A stretch of 64,000 nt of DNA from Hoeflea_A sp040932035 (GTDB taxonomy: Bacteria; Pseudomonadota; Alphaproteobacteria; Rhizobiales; Rhizobiaceae): assembly GCF_040932035.1 (NCBI RefSeq), contig NZ_JBFRBB010000002.1, positions 1,178,001 to 1,242,000 on the forward strand, in the 5' to 3' direction. The notes beneath the pieces are model-generated. The model did no database searches. It was not told the origin of the DNA and saw nothing but the letters and a program-made list of their open reading frames with translations. The translations under genes were made by a program, and so were the position numbers. Of this stretch, positions 1 through 8,574 are shown piece after piece. Every line of letters begins with the position of its first letter. Positions within the stretch are counted from its first letter, which is position 1.

Positions 1-890
1 TTGGCCACGAGAGTCTCGGCTTCATGTGCCGCTGGGTCGCGCAGATAGGCGGCAAATACGTAGCCGGTATTGCCGCCGATCCTTACCTTCTGCCAGCCCG
101 GCACATTTGCATCCTCGACAACCGTCACTTTTTCGCCGATCGTCAGGGCGCGTATGATCGCACCGTTGGGCTTTTTACGGAAATTGAGACCCTCCGTATT
201 CACATAGGCGGTCTGCGTGTCCTCATCGCAGCCGACATCACCGGGGTCGCCTCCGGTGCCCGTTTCGCCTGTGTATGCATTTGTCAGGAATCCACCGAAA
301 TCGCCGCTTTCGGAAAGCTCATTCGGATCGACCGAAATCGTGCACACGGATTTCGGTGTCCGCTGCCTCAGCGACCATTGCTTGGATTTATAGAATTTGT
401 CATGGCCATTGTGACCCGTCGACATATTGAGCCATGTAAGCTCCACCAACCCGAGATCGAGCAGTCTCTGACAGCAAGCGCCATTTCCGTAAACGCCGAT
501 CCGGTACGGCCGTCCTGCATCTGCGAAAACGTCGTTTACGCCAACAAAATACCGCTTGATTGCGCCATCTATTTCATTGTCGCTCGCGTCAAAATCGACC
601 GCAAAATATATTCCCGAACCGGTAGGCTGACCGATGACATCCCGCGCATATTCCAGAGCTCGCCCGGCCGCCTTCACGCCTTTTGATTTGCTGAAGTGCT
701 GATAGGCGTCCTGCGCGTCCTGATAGACAACCCAGATTTTGATGCCGTTTTTCGACAGCGCATCGGCTTCCGGCTTCTTCAAGGTTTTCCAGGTGTTTTT
801 CGAATAGTATCGCCCCACCGCCCCAATGCCTTCGGATTTGAAACAATCGATATGCGGTGTCGTATCTCTCCAGGTGTCCAATGCGCGCAT
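1..890 (-). CDS. DUF1906 glycoside-hydrolase-like protein with SH3 domain, 3' end outside window
   Basis: Reading the minus strand from the ATG at 890 gives an open frame to the window edge with no stop, so the C-terminus is missing. The first ~200 residues look like the DUF1906 / Rv2525c-like glycoside-hydrolase-like TIM-barrel domain. Visible signs are GIGAVGRYYS near the start, a strand ending IYFAVDFDASD with the acidic active-site-like residues, and RIGVYGNG. A bacterial SH3 module follows (LNFRKKPNGAIIRALTIGEK, then a GYVFAAYL end). This pairing suggests a peptidoglycan- or glycan-binding or cleaving protein. I chose the start at 890 because GGGAG lies 8 nt upstream. An in-frame ATG at 1018 would add a hydrophobic stretch (ALSLLFMGVLAM) and cannot be excluded. 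The substrate is unknown. Confidence 0.75.
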   Translation of the reverse strand, partial: MRALDTWRDTTPHIDCFKSEGIGAVGRYYSKNTWKTLKKPEADALSKNGIKIWVVYQDAQDAYQHFSKSKGVKAAGRALEYARDVIGQPTGSGIYFAVDFDASDNEIDGAIKRYFVGVNDVFADAGRPYRIGVYGNGACCQRLLDLGLVELTWLNMSTGHNGHDKFYKSKQWSLRQRTPKSVCTISVDPNELSESGDFGGFLTNAYTGETGTGGDPGDVGCDEDTQTAYVNTEGLNFRKKPNGAIIRALTIGEKVTVVEDANVPGWQKVRIGGNTGYVFAAYLRDPAAHEAETLVA

Positions 891-1168
891 AGCCAATACT
901 CCCATAAACAATAAGCTCAAGGCTGTATCTGCTTCGTGGATGGGAAATATTTTTATGCCCGGATATTATCGTAACTTGGGCAGAAACCGCGGCTCGGTCC
1001 GCAAATCCGATCAAGCATGGCCAGCGCATGAATTAATTGGTTATCTGCGGCAATCGGACAATGGACCACGGACCAGCCCTTCCGGCATTGGCAAATTGGG
1101 CTCGTTTTACTGGCGCCTCACAGCTCATTGCGATCCGCACCTGGCATGAATGCGCGCAGGTGATAATC

Positions 1169-2104
1169 CTAAAGATCCGGCGCGAGTGCGACCACCACCA
1201 GCCCGAGCACCGTCACGATAGCGCCGGCAAAGACCGCGAGACTTGCCCAGCCATGCCCGAGCAATCCCTCATAGAAAATGATGAAGACCGGGATCATGTA
1301 GCCGTAGGACAGGACTTTCGAGGCCGGCAGGCGCATGGAGGCGTATTGGACCAGAAAGAACGTGCCGGCCGATGTGACGACCGCGAGGTAGCCGATGGCT
1401 ATCCAGACGATACCGGGCAACGACAGCCAGTCGGTTGAAACAACCTCACCCGCACCGACAACCGCAACTGCAAGGAACGTGGCGATCGTTGTCCAATAGG
1501 TGGTCAGGACCACCGGTTCGCGCCTGTTGAATTTCTTGACCAGCGGCGCATAGGCGGCATGACAGATACAGCCAAAAAAGAAGATCGTCTCGCCCGTCCC
1601 GATGTCGAATGACAAGATGGCATCTATGTTACCGCGAAAAATGACCCAGACGGACCCGCAACCTGCAATCAGCAGGCTCAGTATGACGATTGGCCGGACG
1701 GTCTGGCGCAGGAACATGAACCCAAAGGCGGCGCTCATGAGAGGAATGAGGGTAAAAACCGCTCCGGTCGAAACCGGATCGGTAATCTTGAGGGCCGTGA
1801 ACATGGCGATGAAATACCCCGCCATCAGCAAGCCCAATATGCCAAAGCGCCATGGCGCGGTCTCCGGCAGTGGCAGCCTGCGGTAAATGGCGAAGGCTGC
1901 GACCCCCATCACCAGCGTGGCAAAGAAAAACCGAACCACATTGAGTGCCGTGGCGCCCAGATATGGCGCCGCCATGGAACCGAGCGAAAACGACCCTGAA
2001 ATCAGTGCTGCGAAGAGCACCATGGATAAGTGCCCGTGGAGCTTTTCCCGCCCGCTGGCAAGTTCCCCTGCCGACAGAAACGATGCTTCGCTGCGTTCAC
2101 TCAT
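1169..2104 (-). CDS. EamA/DMT-family inner-membrane transporter
   Basis: The protein of ~311 residues has about ten hydrophobic segments in two repeats, the layout of EamA (drug/metabolite transporter) permeases. The first repeat includes LMAGYFIAMFTALKITDPVSTGAVFTLIPL in fragments typical of the family. The C-terminal repeat ends with a glycine/alanine-rich last helix. I use the ATG at 2104 (MSERSEAS), which has AAGGAA just upstream, rather than the longer frame from 2236. It lies downstream of preA on the same strand, separated by a hairpin at 2197-2230. A link to pyrimidine transport is possible from position only; the substrate cannot be read from the sequence. Confidence 0.85.
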   Translation of the reverse strand: MSERSEASFLSAGELASGREKLHGHLSMVLFAALISGSFSLGSMAAPYLGATALNVVRFFFATLVMGVAAFAIYRRLPLPETAPWRFGILGLLMAGYFIAMFTALKITDPVSTGAVFTLIPLMSAAFGFMFLRQTVRPIVILSLLIAGCGSVWVIFRGNIDAILSFDIGTGETIFFFGCICHAAYAPLVKKFNRREPVVLTTYWTTIATFLAVAVVGAGEVVSTDWLSLPGIVWIAIGYLAVVTSAGTFFLVQYASMRLPASKVLSYGYMIPVFIIFYEGLLGHGWASLAVFAGAIVTVLGLVVVALAPDL

Positions 2105-2196
2105 TCCGGGTTCCTTCGATATAAGGTGCCGCACGGATTGAGCCTGCCGGGTTCCGCATCGCGCTTGAAAGTCCGGCATATCCCTACAATGACCAA

Positions 2197-2230
2197 ACCG
2201 CCCGGACCAGACAATTCTGACCCGGGCGGT
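2197..2230 (-). terminator. candidate terminator hairpin after preA
   Basis: Perfect 9-bp arms ACCGCCCGG and CCGGGCGGT enclose a second small stem (CAGA/TCTG). On the minus strand the hairpin lies 21 nt after the preA stop and is followed by TTTGGT only, so the U-tract is weak. It may attenuate rather than fully stop read-through into the EamA gene. Confidence 0.5.
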
Positions 2231-2251
2231 GCGCAAGTTGTTCCCGAAAGC

Positions 2252-3562
2252 CTATTCAGCAGCTTCTTTCGATGCCATCGGGTTGTTCGGATGTGTCGTC
2301 CAGTTGGCATAATCCGGATCGATCGGCTCCTTGGTACGCGGATCGACGCCGGCAATCTGTTCCATGGTGATGCAGTTTTCCACCGGACAGACGTTGACGC
2401 ACAGATTGCAGCCAACGCATTCCTCGTCGATCACCTCGAACATGCGTTCGCCATCGACCATGTTGGTGATCGCCTGGTGGGAGGTGTCCTCACAGGCGAT
2501 GTGGCACCGTCCGCATTTGATGCAGGCGTCCTGATCGATGCGGGCCTTGGTCACATAGTTCAGATTGAGATGCTGCCAGTCCGAGACATTCGGCACGGCC
2601 ATGCCCTGGAACTCGGCAACCGACCGGTAGCCGTTTTCGTCCATCCAGTCGGAAAGGCCTTCGGCCATTTCTTCGACGATCTTAAAGCCGTAGGTCATGG
2701 CCGCCGTGCAGACCTGCACCGTTCCGCAGCCAAGAGCGATGAATTCGGCGGCATCACGCCATGTGTTGATTCCACCGATACCGGAAATCGGCAGGCCCTT
2801 TGTTGAGGCATCACGCGCAATCTCGGCCACCATATGCATGGCGATCGGCTTGACCGCCGGTCCGCAGTAACCGCCGTGCGACCCTTTGCCGTCGATGGTC
2901 GGCACCGGCGCAAAATTATCCAGATCGACCGAAACAATGGAATTGATGGTGTTGATCAGGGAAACGGCGTCCGCACCGCCCGCCTTGGCAGCTCTTGCCG
3001 GATAACGGACATCGGTAATGTTCGGTGTGAGCTTCACAATCACCGGAAGGTTGCTGTATTCCTTGCACCAGCGCGTCACCATTTCAATGTATTCCGGCAC
3101 CTGACCGACTGCAGCGCCCATGCCGCGCTCGCTCATGCCATGCGGACAGCCGAAATTCAGCTCGATGCCGTCCGCGCCGGTGTCGTTGACCCTTTCCAGA
3201 ATGGCTTTCCAGGATGCTTCTTCGCAGGGAACCATCAGGGAAACGATCATTGCCCTGTCAGGCCAGCGTTTCTTGACCTCCATGATCTCCTTGAGATTGA
3301 TCTCAAGGTCGCGGTCGGTGATCAGCTCGATATTGTTAAGCCCCAGCAGCCTGCGGTCCGGACCGTGGATTGCGCCGTAGCGCGGTCCGTTGACGTTGAC
3401 GACCGGCGGTCCGGCTTCGCCCAGCGTCTTCCACACGACACCGCCCCAGCCCGCCTCGAAGGCACGCTCAACGTTGTAAGCCTTGTCGGTCGGCGGCGCG
3501 GATGCGAGCCAGAACGGATTGGGTGAGTTGATGCCCAGAAAGTTTGTTGAAATATCTGCCAT
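2252..3562 (-). CDS. preA: NAD-dependent dihydropyrimidine dehydrogenase, catalytic subunit PreA
   Basis: PreA reduces uracil and thymine to the 5,6-dihydro forms with PreT, the first step of reductive pyrimidine breakdown in the cytosol. The 436-residue protein has an N-terminal FMN-binding dihydroorotate-dehydrogenase-like barrel (NFGCPHGM, IVKLTPNITD, SGIGGI). Its C-terminus carries two [4Fe-4S] motifs (CIKCGRCHIAC and CVGCNLCVNVCP). Length and domain order are normal for PreA. The start at 3562 has GGGAGG upstream. It follows preT by 15 bp, so the two form an operon. No dihydropyrimidinase or beta-ureidopropionase lies in the window. Confidence 0.95.
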   Translation of the reverse strand: MADISTNFLGINSPNPFWLASAPPTDKAYNVERAFEAGWGGVVWKTLGEAGPPVVNVNGPRYGAIHGPDRRLLGLNNIELITDRDLEINLKEIMEVKKRWPDRAMIVSLMVPCEEASWKAILERVNDTGADGIELNFGCPHGMSERGMGAAVGQVPEYIEMVTRWCKEYSNLPVIVKLTPNITDVRYPARAAKAGGADAVSLINTINSIVSVDLDNFAPVPTIDGKGSHGGYCGPAVKPIAMHMVAEIARDASTKGLPISGIGGINTWRDAAEFIALGCGTVQVCTAAMTYGFKIVEEMAEGLSDWMDENGYRSVAEFQGMAVPNVSDWQHLNLNYVTKARIDQDACIKCGRCHIACEDTSHQAITNMVDGERMFEVIDEECVGCNLCVNVCPVENCITMEQIAGVDPRTKEPIDPDYANWTTHPNNPMASKEAAE

Positions 3563-3577
3563 AATGCCCTCCCGAGC

Positions 3578-4927
3578 CTACGCTGATAGGGTTGCGTGAA
3601 TGGATTCTGCAGCGATCTTTCCGTCCTCCACGGAAACGACCGTCAGATCCTCGCCGCTTCTGACGCAATCGCCGCCAGCCCATACATTGTTCAGATTGGT
3701 CTTGCGGTTGTCGTCCGTCCTTATGCGACCGCGATCAAGCTCCAGCCCGCTGCCGGCCAGTGGATCGTCGTCAAATCTCTGGCCAATAGCCTTGAAAACC
3801 TGATCGGCGGCAAGGGTCACCGTCTTGCCGGTTCCCGACAGCGTGCCGTTGCTCTGACTGGTATATTCGAGTTCGATCCCGGCAACAGACCCGTCATCAT
3901 GCAGAACCAGCGATTTGGGCTGAAGCCAGTGCCGGATCGTCACGCCATTGGTCTGCGCGAGCTCCTGCTCGTATTCACTGGCGTTCATGGCGTCCTGCCC
4001 GCGGCGATAGGCGATGGTCACCTCTTCGGCACCAAGAAGCTTGGTCTGCGTGGCCACGTCGATGGCAGTCATGCCGCCGCCAATGACAACGACGCTTCGT
4101 CCGACTTGCAGCTTGGAAAGATCCGATGCCTGCCGCAGTTGAGCGATGTAATCGACCGCATCCTCGCATCCGTCGGCGTCCTCGCCGTCGATACCGAGTG
4201 CGTTGACATTTGCAAGTCCGATACCGAGAAAAACGGCGTCATATTGCTCTGCAAGTGCCTCAACGCTGATATCCGTTCCGAGCTTCTTGCCGGTTTCGAT
4301 CTTGATACCACCGATATCGAGAATGAACTGCAGTTCCTTCTGTGCGAAATCATTGACGGATTTGTAGGCGGCAATCCCGTATTCGCTGAGCCCACCACCC
4401 TTCTCGCGCGCCTCGAACACCGTTACGTCGTGTCCGTGCAGGGCAAGCCGGTGCGCACAGGAAAGACCGGCAGGCCCGGCGCCGACAACGGCAATCTTCC
4501 TGCCGGTGGGTTCCGCCCGTTCAAATGGATGATCGCCGCCGCTATTCATCAAGGTGTCGGTGGCAAAACGCTGGAGCTGGCCGATCTTGACCGGCTTACC
4601 TTCTGCCGCTTCGCGGACACAGGCTTCCTCGCACAATGTTTCGGTGGGGCAGACCCGGGCGCACATGCCACCGAGAATATTCTGCTCAAAGATCGTCCTG
4701 GCTGCACCCTTGGGGTTATTGGCAGCAATCTGTCTGATGAAAAGGGGGACATCGATGCTTGTCGGACAGGCCGTCATGCACGGTGCGTCATAGCAGAAAT
4801 AACAGCGGTCCGCTTCGACAGCCGCCTCGTGCCCGTTCAGTGGCGGATGATAGTCCGTAAAATTCTCCGCATATTCGGACTGCTCGAGCCGTCCGCCGGT
4901 GACGTCACGCTTTGCTTCGGTCGCCAT
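3578..4927 (-). CDS. preT: NAD-dependent dihydropyrimidine dehydrogenase, electron-input subunit PreT
   Basis: PreT carries electrons from NAD(P)H through FAD and Fe-S clusters to PreA. The ~449-residue protein begins with a GltD-type Fe-S region (CYFCYDAPCMTACP, then CARVCPTETLCEEAC). Two Rossmann folds follow: VVGAGPAGLSCA for FAD and VVIGGGMTAIDVA for the pyridine nucleotide. I take the ATG at 4927, preceded by AAGGAGGAG, instead of the longer frame from 4978. It is the first gene of the preT-preA operon. Two operator-like repeats lie about 90-130 bp upstream. Confidence 0.95.
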   Translation of the reverse strand: MATEAKRDVTGGRLEQSEYAENFTDYHPPLNGHEAAVEADRCYFCYDAPCMTACPTSIDVPLFIRQIAANNPKGAARTIFEQNILGGMCARVCPTETLCEEACVREAAEGKPVKIGQLQRFATDTLMNSGGDHPFERAEPTGRKIAVVGAGPAGLSCAHRLALHGHDVTVFEAREKGGGLSEYGIAAYKSVNDFAQKELQFILDIGGIKIETGKKLGTDISVEALAEQYDAVFLGIGLANVNALGIDGEDADGCEDAVDYIAQLRQASDLSKLQVGRSVVVIGGGMTAIDVATQTKLLGAEEVTIAYRRGQDAMNASEYEQELAQTNGVTIRHWLQPKSLVLHDDGSVAGIELEYTSQSNGTLSGTGKTVTLAADQVFKAIGQRFDDDPLAGSGLELDRGRIRTDDNRKTNLNNVWAGGDCVRSGEDLTVVSVEDGKIAAESIHATLSA

Positions 4928-5020
4928 TCGCTCCTCCTTCCTCGTCTTTTCCGCCGGGACACCAGTGCGGCCTCCCATTGGCGGATGTTCTCCCTTTGAT
5001 TGATGACAGAATGACCTGAT

Positions 5021-5056
5021 TTTCTCACAAGGTCAAATTTTTTATCATATGGTCAA
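5021..5056 (-). promoter_or_regulatory. tandem operator-like motif upstream of preTA
   Basis: Two 16-bp copies sit exactly 20 bp apart: on the minus strand TTGACCATATGATAAA (5041-5056) and TTGACCTTGTGAGAAA (5021-5036). They share TTGACCWTRTGAKAAA. The left half matches the TTGACC arm of the pyrimidine regulator RutR (consensus TTGACCAnnTGGTCAA, from memory) and the right half is degenerate. No regulator gene is adjacent. Confidence 0.55.
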
Positions 5057-5090
5057 TTTTGAATTTTTGAGACAGGAAACCCGAAGACGC

Positions 5091-5127
5091 AAAAAAGGCG
5101 ATGCTCGGTAACTCCGAAAACATCGCC
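5091..5127 (-). terminator. rho-independent terminator of apbC
   Basis: The arms GGCGATG and CATCGCC enclose a second inverted pair (TCGG/CCGA). On the minus strand the stem is followed directly by six T residues. It lies about 35 nt after the apbC stop and separates apbC from the preTA operon. Confidence 0.8.
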
Positions 5128-5160
5128 TGATTCAGTTATTTAGCTTTATTATCTAATGTA

Positions 5161-6297
5161 CTATTCGAATACGATACGCGGTGCCGCATTTTCCTGAGCT
5201 TGCCGGCTTTCCATGATCTGGTCGCGGACCTTTACGGCAATATCGGCAAAAATCTGCGCATGCGGCCCATCGGGCTTCGACACCACGACGGGTGTTCCGG
5301 CATCCGAGTTCTCACGGATATCCATATGGAGCGGCACTTCCCCGAGAAATGGGACGCCGATGCGGTTCGCTTCATCACGTGCACCCCCGTGGCCGAAAAT
5401 ATCGGACCGCTCGCCGCAGGACGGACACTGGAAATAGCTCATATTCTCAATCAGGCCGAGAAGCGGAACATCGACCTTTTTAAACATGTTCAAACCCTTG
5501 CGCGCATCGATGAGTGCAAGGTCCTGAGGGGTGGAAACGACAACAGCACCGGCGAGCGGAACCTTTTGCGCCATTGTCAGCTGTGCGTCACCGGTTCCTG
5601 GCGGCATATCGACCACAATGACGTCCAAAGCGCCCCAGTCGACCTCACGCAGCATTTGCGTCAAAGCCGAAACCACCATCGGTCCGCGCCATATCATGGG
5701 CGTTTCCTCTGAAACGAGGAATCCCATCGACATCACCTTCAGGCCGTAGGCCTCCTTCGGCTTGAGCATACGGCCTTCCACCTGCTCCGGCTGGCCGCTG
5801 ACATTCAACAGGCGCGGAATTGACGGGCCGTAAATATCGGCATCGAGAATTCCGACCTTAAGGCCGATTGCCTGCAGACCGAGGGCAAGGTTGACGCTTG
5901 TTGTCGATTTGCCGACACCGCCCTTTCCTGAGGCGACGGCGATGATGGCGCCGACACCCGGAACGCCCGCCTTGGCCGGTGTCTGCTGCTGGGGTGGAGC
6001 GGCCCGCTGCGGGGCACTTCCCGGCGGAGGCGCGCTCGAACCCGGTTTTCTTTCGGCGGTCAGAGCCACCATGGCGCCCTTGACGCCGGCAATCGATTTC
6101 ACGGCATTTTCGGCGGCGAGGCGCAACGGCTCCAGTTTTTCCGCCAGATCCGCCGGCACCGTGAGCGAAAAAAACACCTTGCCGTCGGCTATGAAGATGT
6201 CCGATATCAGTCCCTTGCTGACCACATCTCCACCGACAGCAGGGTGGCTGACCGTTTCAAGTTGCTTGAGTACCTGTTCTTTGGTGACATTCGTCAT
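5161..6297 (-). CDS. apbC: Mrp/ApbC-family iron-sulfur cluster carrier ATPase
   Basis: This cytosolic P-loop ATPase binds and hands on [4Fe-4S] clusters during Fe-S protein maturation. The 378-residue protein has an N-terminal MIP18/DUF59 domain (~1-90). A Pro/Gln/Ala linker leads to a MinD-like domain with the deviant Walker A GKGGVGKST and a VDMPPGTGDAQL segment. The cluster-ligating CPSC motif lies near the end. It is transcribed alone, ends at a clear terminator, and is divergent from the acpXL cluster. Confidence 0.95.
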   Translation of the reverse strand: MTNVTKEQVLKQLETVSHPAVGGDVVSKGLISDIFIADGKVFFSLTVPADLAEKLEPLRLAAENAVKSIAGVKGAMVALTAERKPGSSAPPPGSAPQRAAPPQQQTPAKAGVPGVGAIIAVASGKGGVGKSTTSVNLALGLQAIGLKVGILDADIYGPSIPRLLNVSGQPEQVEGRMLKPKEAYGLKVMSMGFLVSEETPMIWRGPMVVSALTQMLREVDWGALDVIVVDMPPGTGDAQLTMAQKVPLAGAVVVSTPQDLALIDARKGLNMFKKVDVPLLGLIENMSYFQCPSCGERSDIFGHGGARDEANRIGVPFLGEVPLHMDIRENSDAGTPVVVSKPDGPHAQIFADIAVKVRDQIMESRQAQENAAPRIVFE

Positions 6298-6500
6298 ATC
6301 TGATTATTCCCGGGCAAAAGCTCACCCGCAAATAGAGCACAATGTCACCCCTTACAATGGATGAAGTGTCACACTATCTGCGGCTGTAATACCACAATCA
6401 CAATTCAGCCGTGGTATTCGGCTGTGAAACCGTATACAGACCATTGGCTTTTGCAGCGGATTTTTCTATAGCTCACCGCAAATGAGATGAACACAAGGAT

Positions 6501-6785
6501 ATGAGCGTGTCTGCCACATTCGACAAAGTTGCCGACATTATCGCCGAAACGAGCGAAATCGATCGGGAAACCATCACGCCCGAGAGTCATACAATCGACG
6601 ATCTGGGAATCGACAGCCTCGATTTCCTCGACATTGTCTTCGCTATCGACAAGGAATTCGGCATCAAGATTCCGCTTGAACAGTGGACACAGGAAGTCAA
6701 TGACGGCAAGGTCGCGACCGAAGAGTATTTCGTGCTCAAGAACCTGTGTTCGAAAATCGACGAGCTGCGGGCGGAAAAAGCCTGA
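6501..6785 (+). CDS. acpXL: specialised acyl carrier protein AcpXL
   Basis: AcpXL carries the growing 28-carbon chain (27-hydroxyoctacosanoate in rhizobia) before transfer to lipid A. The 94-residue acidic protein has the phosphopantetheine site GIDSLDFLD, with the modified Ser near residue 39. Its C-terminus is longer than that of housekeeping ACP and more typical of AcpXL. The start has AAGGA upstream. It is the first gene of a six-gene run on the plus strand. Confidence 0.95.
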   Translation: MSVSATFDKVADIIAETSEIDRETITPESHTIDDLGIDSLDFLDIVFAIDKEFGIKIPLEQWTQEVNDGKVATEEYFVLKNLCSKIDELRAEKA

Positions 6786-6842
6786 TGCACCTGTCGGGAC
6801 CGGCTGTCATCATATGATCCTGTATGAACAAGATGCGCTCTG

Positions 6843-7340
6843 ATGCTCCTTGAATATTTTCAGATGATCGACCGCGTGAAGAGCATCGATCTTGGCGCGG
6901 GCAAGCTTGCCGCCACATCCACGGTCCCTGACAAAAGCCCTGTTTTCGAGGGTCATTTTCCCGGATTGCCACTGGTACCGGGTGTATTGCTGATCGAAAC
7001 GATGGCCCAGGCCAGCGGCTTTCTGCTTTTGGCCGGCAACAACTTTGCGGCAATGCCGTTCCTCATGTCCGTGGACGGCGCCAAACTGCGCACATTTGTC
7101 GAGCCCGGGGCCGTTCTTGACATCGAGGTCGACCTGGAACACGACGGCTCGGGATTTGCGGTCACCAAAGCACGTATCAGGCGCGGCGGCAGGAAAATCT
7201 GCGACGGGCAGCTCAAGTTCCGCACCGTCGGATTCGATGCGGCAACCGAACCGGATACGAGCGGGTTGGCGGATCTCATCAAAGCGCGAGCCAGTGAAGT
7301 CGGGTTGATGGACGCCTTGTCCGAAAATGCCGATGCATAA
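6843..7340 (+). CDS. fabZXL: FabZ-type 3-hydroxyacyl-ACP dehydratase of the C28 chain pathway
   Basis: This enzyme dehydrates 3-hydroxyacyl-AcpXL during chain elongation. The 165-residue hot-dog protein keeps the FabZ catalytic His in FEGHFPGLPLVPGV and the Glu in the following helix (LLIETMAQA). It is ~15-20 residues longer than housekeeping FabZ because of a C-terminal extension. It lies 57 bp after acpXL and 13 bp before fabF2XL. Gene order is the same as in Rhizobium. Confidence 0.9.
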   Translation: MLLEYFQMIDRVKSIDLGAGKLAATSTVPDKSPVFEGHFPGLPLVPGVLLIETMAQASGFLLLAGNNFAAMPFLMSVDGAKLRTFVEPGAVLDIEVDLEHDGSGFAVTKARIRRGGRKICDGQLKFRTVGFDAATEPDTSGLADLIKARASEVGLMDALSENADA

Positions 7341-7353
7341 GGATTTGTAGAGC

Positions 7354-8553
7354 ATGAGCAAGAATCCGAATGACGTCGTAGTAACCGGCATAGGCATTGT
7401 CAGCTGCCACGGAGTCGGTCGCGAAACGCACGAAGCATTGCTGAATGGCAACGAGTCGCCGAATCCCGTCGTCGATACGGAGCGGTTTGCCCCCTACCCC
7501 GTGCACCCGATGCCGGAAATCGACTGGTCTTCGCAGATACAGCGGCGTGGCGATCAGCGGCAGATGGAAAACTGGCAGCGCCTCGGCGTCTTCACCGCCG
7601 GGCTGGCGCTCGACGACGCCGGCTTGAAGGAAGACGCGGAAGCCTGCTCGACCATGGATATGATCGTCGCTGCCGGCGGCGGCGAGCGCGACATTTCGGT
7701 CGATACGCTCATTGTCAACGAGGCGGTAACGCGCAACGACCGCGACCTGCTGCTCAATGAGAAGCTGACGACGGAACTGCGCCCGACCCTGTTTCTTGCC
7801 CAGCTTTCCAACCTGCTTGCCGGCAATATATCGATTGTCCACAAGGTTACCGGCTCTTCCAAGACATTCATGGGCGAGGAAAGTGCCGGCATTTCGGCCA
7901 TGACGACCGCGTTTGAGCGTATCAGGGCCGGTCAGGCCACCCATGTGCTGGTCGGCGGCGCCTACAACGCGGAACGTCCGGACATGCACATCCTCTACGA
8001 GGGCGTGCAGTCTCTCGCGCAGGGCGACTGGCAGCCCTTGTGGTCACGCAACAACTCAGGCGGCGGCATCATAACCGGCTCGGCTTCTGCTTTTCTGGTG
8101 CTGGAATCGCGCCGGCACGCAGAGGCGCGCAACGCACCGATTTACGCAACGGTATCATCGGTCGATGGCGACCGCGGCCCAAGGGCGGATGGCGGCCTTG
8201 AAAAGCGGCTCGAAGAATTGGCGGACCGGTCCGGCGTATCCGACAGTTCTGAGCTGCTTGTGCTATCCGGCGCATCGGGCGCATACGACCTGCGCGACCG
8301 CGAACGCGGCATCATCGAGAAAAAATGGCCAACTGCCGCACTTCGTGGATATAGCGGCCTGACCGGTCACTCCATGGAAGCGCAGTTCCTGATCGGCGTT
8401 GCACTTGCCGCACTGGCATTGAATTCTGGCGCCAGACCTCCCAGATTTGACAGTGATCAGGAAAACAATTTGGAAACCGCCGCATCGGGTGCACTGGTGA
8501 CAGCCGTGGGGTTTGTGCACGGCGAAGGCATTGCCGCGCTCAAGGGTGAATGA
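7354..8553 (+). CDS. fabF2XL: ketosynthase-like protein lacking the catalytic Cys (chain-length-factor-like FabF2XL)
   Basis: The 399-residue protein has the thiolase-fold frame of FabF (VVVTGIGIVSCHG at the start). At the nucleophile position, where its neighbour has STACASG, it reads TFMGEESAG, so Glu176 (or Glu175) replaces Cys. The NAHGTST His motif is also absent (SGASGAYD region). Only the second His motif remains (GLTGHSMEA, His339). It therefore cannot perform normal condensation. Like the KS-beta/chain-length factor of type II polyketide synthases, it probably pairs with the active FabF1XL encoded 21 bp downstream. The pairing is inference; the missing residues are visible. Confidence 0.85.
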   Translation: MSKNPNDVVVTGIGIVSCHGVGRETHEALLNGNESPNPVVDTERFAPYPVHPMPEIDWSSQIQRRGDQRQMENWQRLGVFTAGLALDDAGLKEDAEACSTMDMIVAAGGGERDISVDTLIVNEAVTRNDRDLLLNEKLTTELRPTLFLAQLSNLLAGNISIVHKVTGSSKTFMGEESAGISAMTTAFERIRAGQATHVLVGGAYNAERPDMHILYEGVQSLAQGDWQPLWSRNNSGGGIITGSASAFLVLESRRHAEARNAPIYATVSSVDGDRGPRADGGLEKRLEELADRSGVSDSSELLVLSGASGAYDLRDRERGIIEKKWPTAALRGYSGLTGHSMEAQFLIGVALAALALNSGARPPRFDSDQENNLETAASGALVTAVGFVHGEGIAALKGE

Positions 8554-8574
8554 AATCCGGAGCGGGAGATCGAC

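Noticed and set aside
3596..4999. Long plus-strand open frame opposite preT
   Set aside because: It has no domain signatures, and preT on the other strand has complete Fe-S, FAD and NAD motifs and a good ribosome-binding site.
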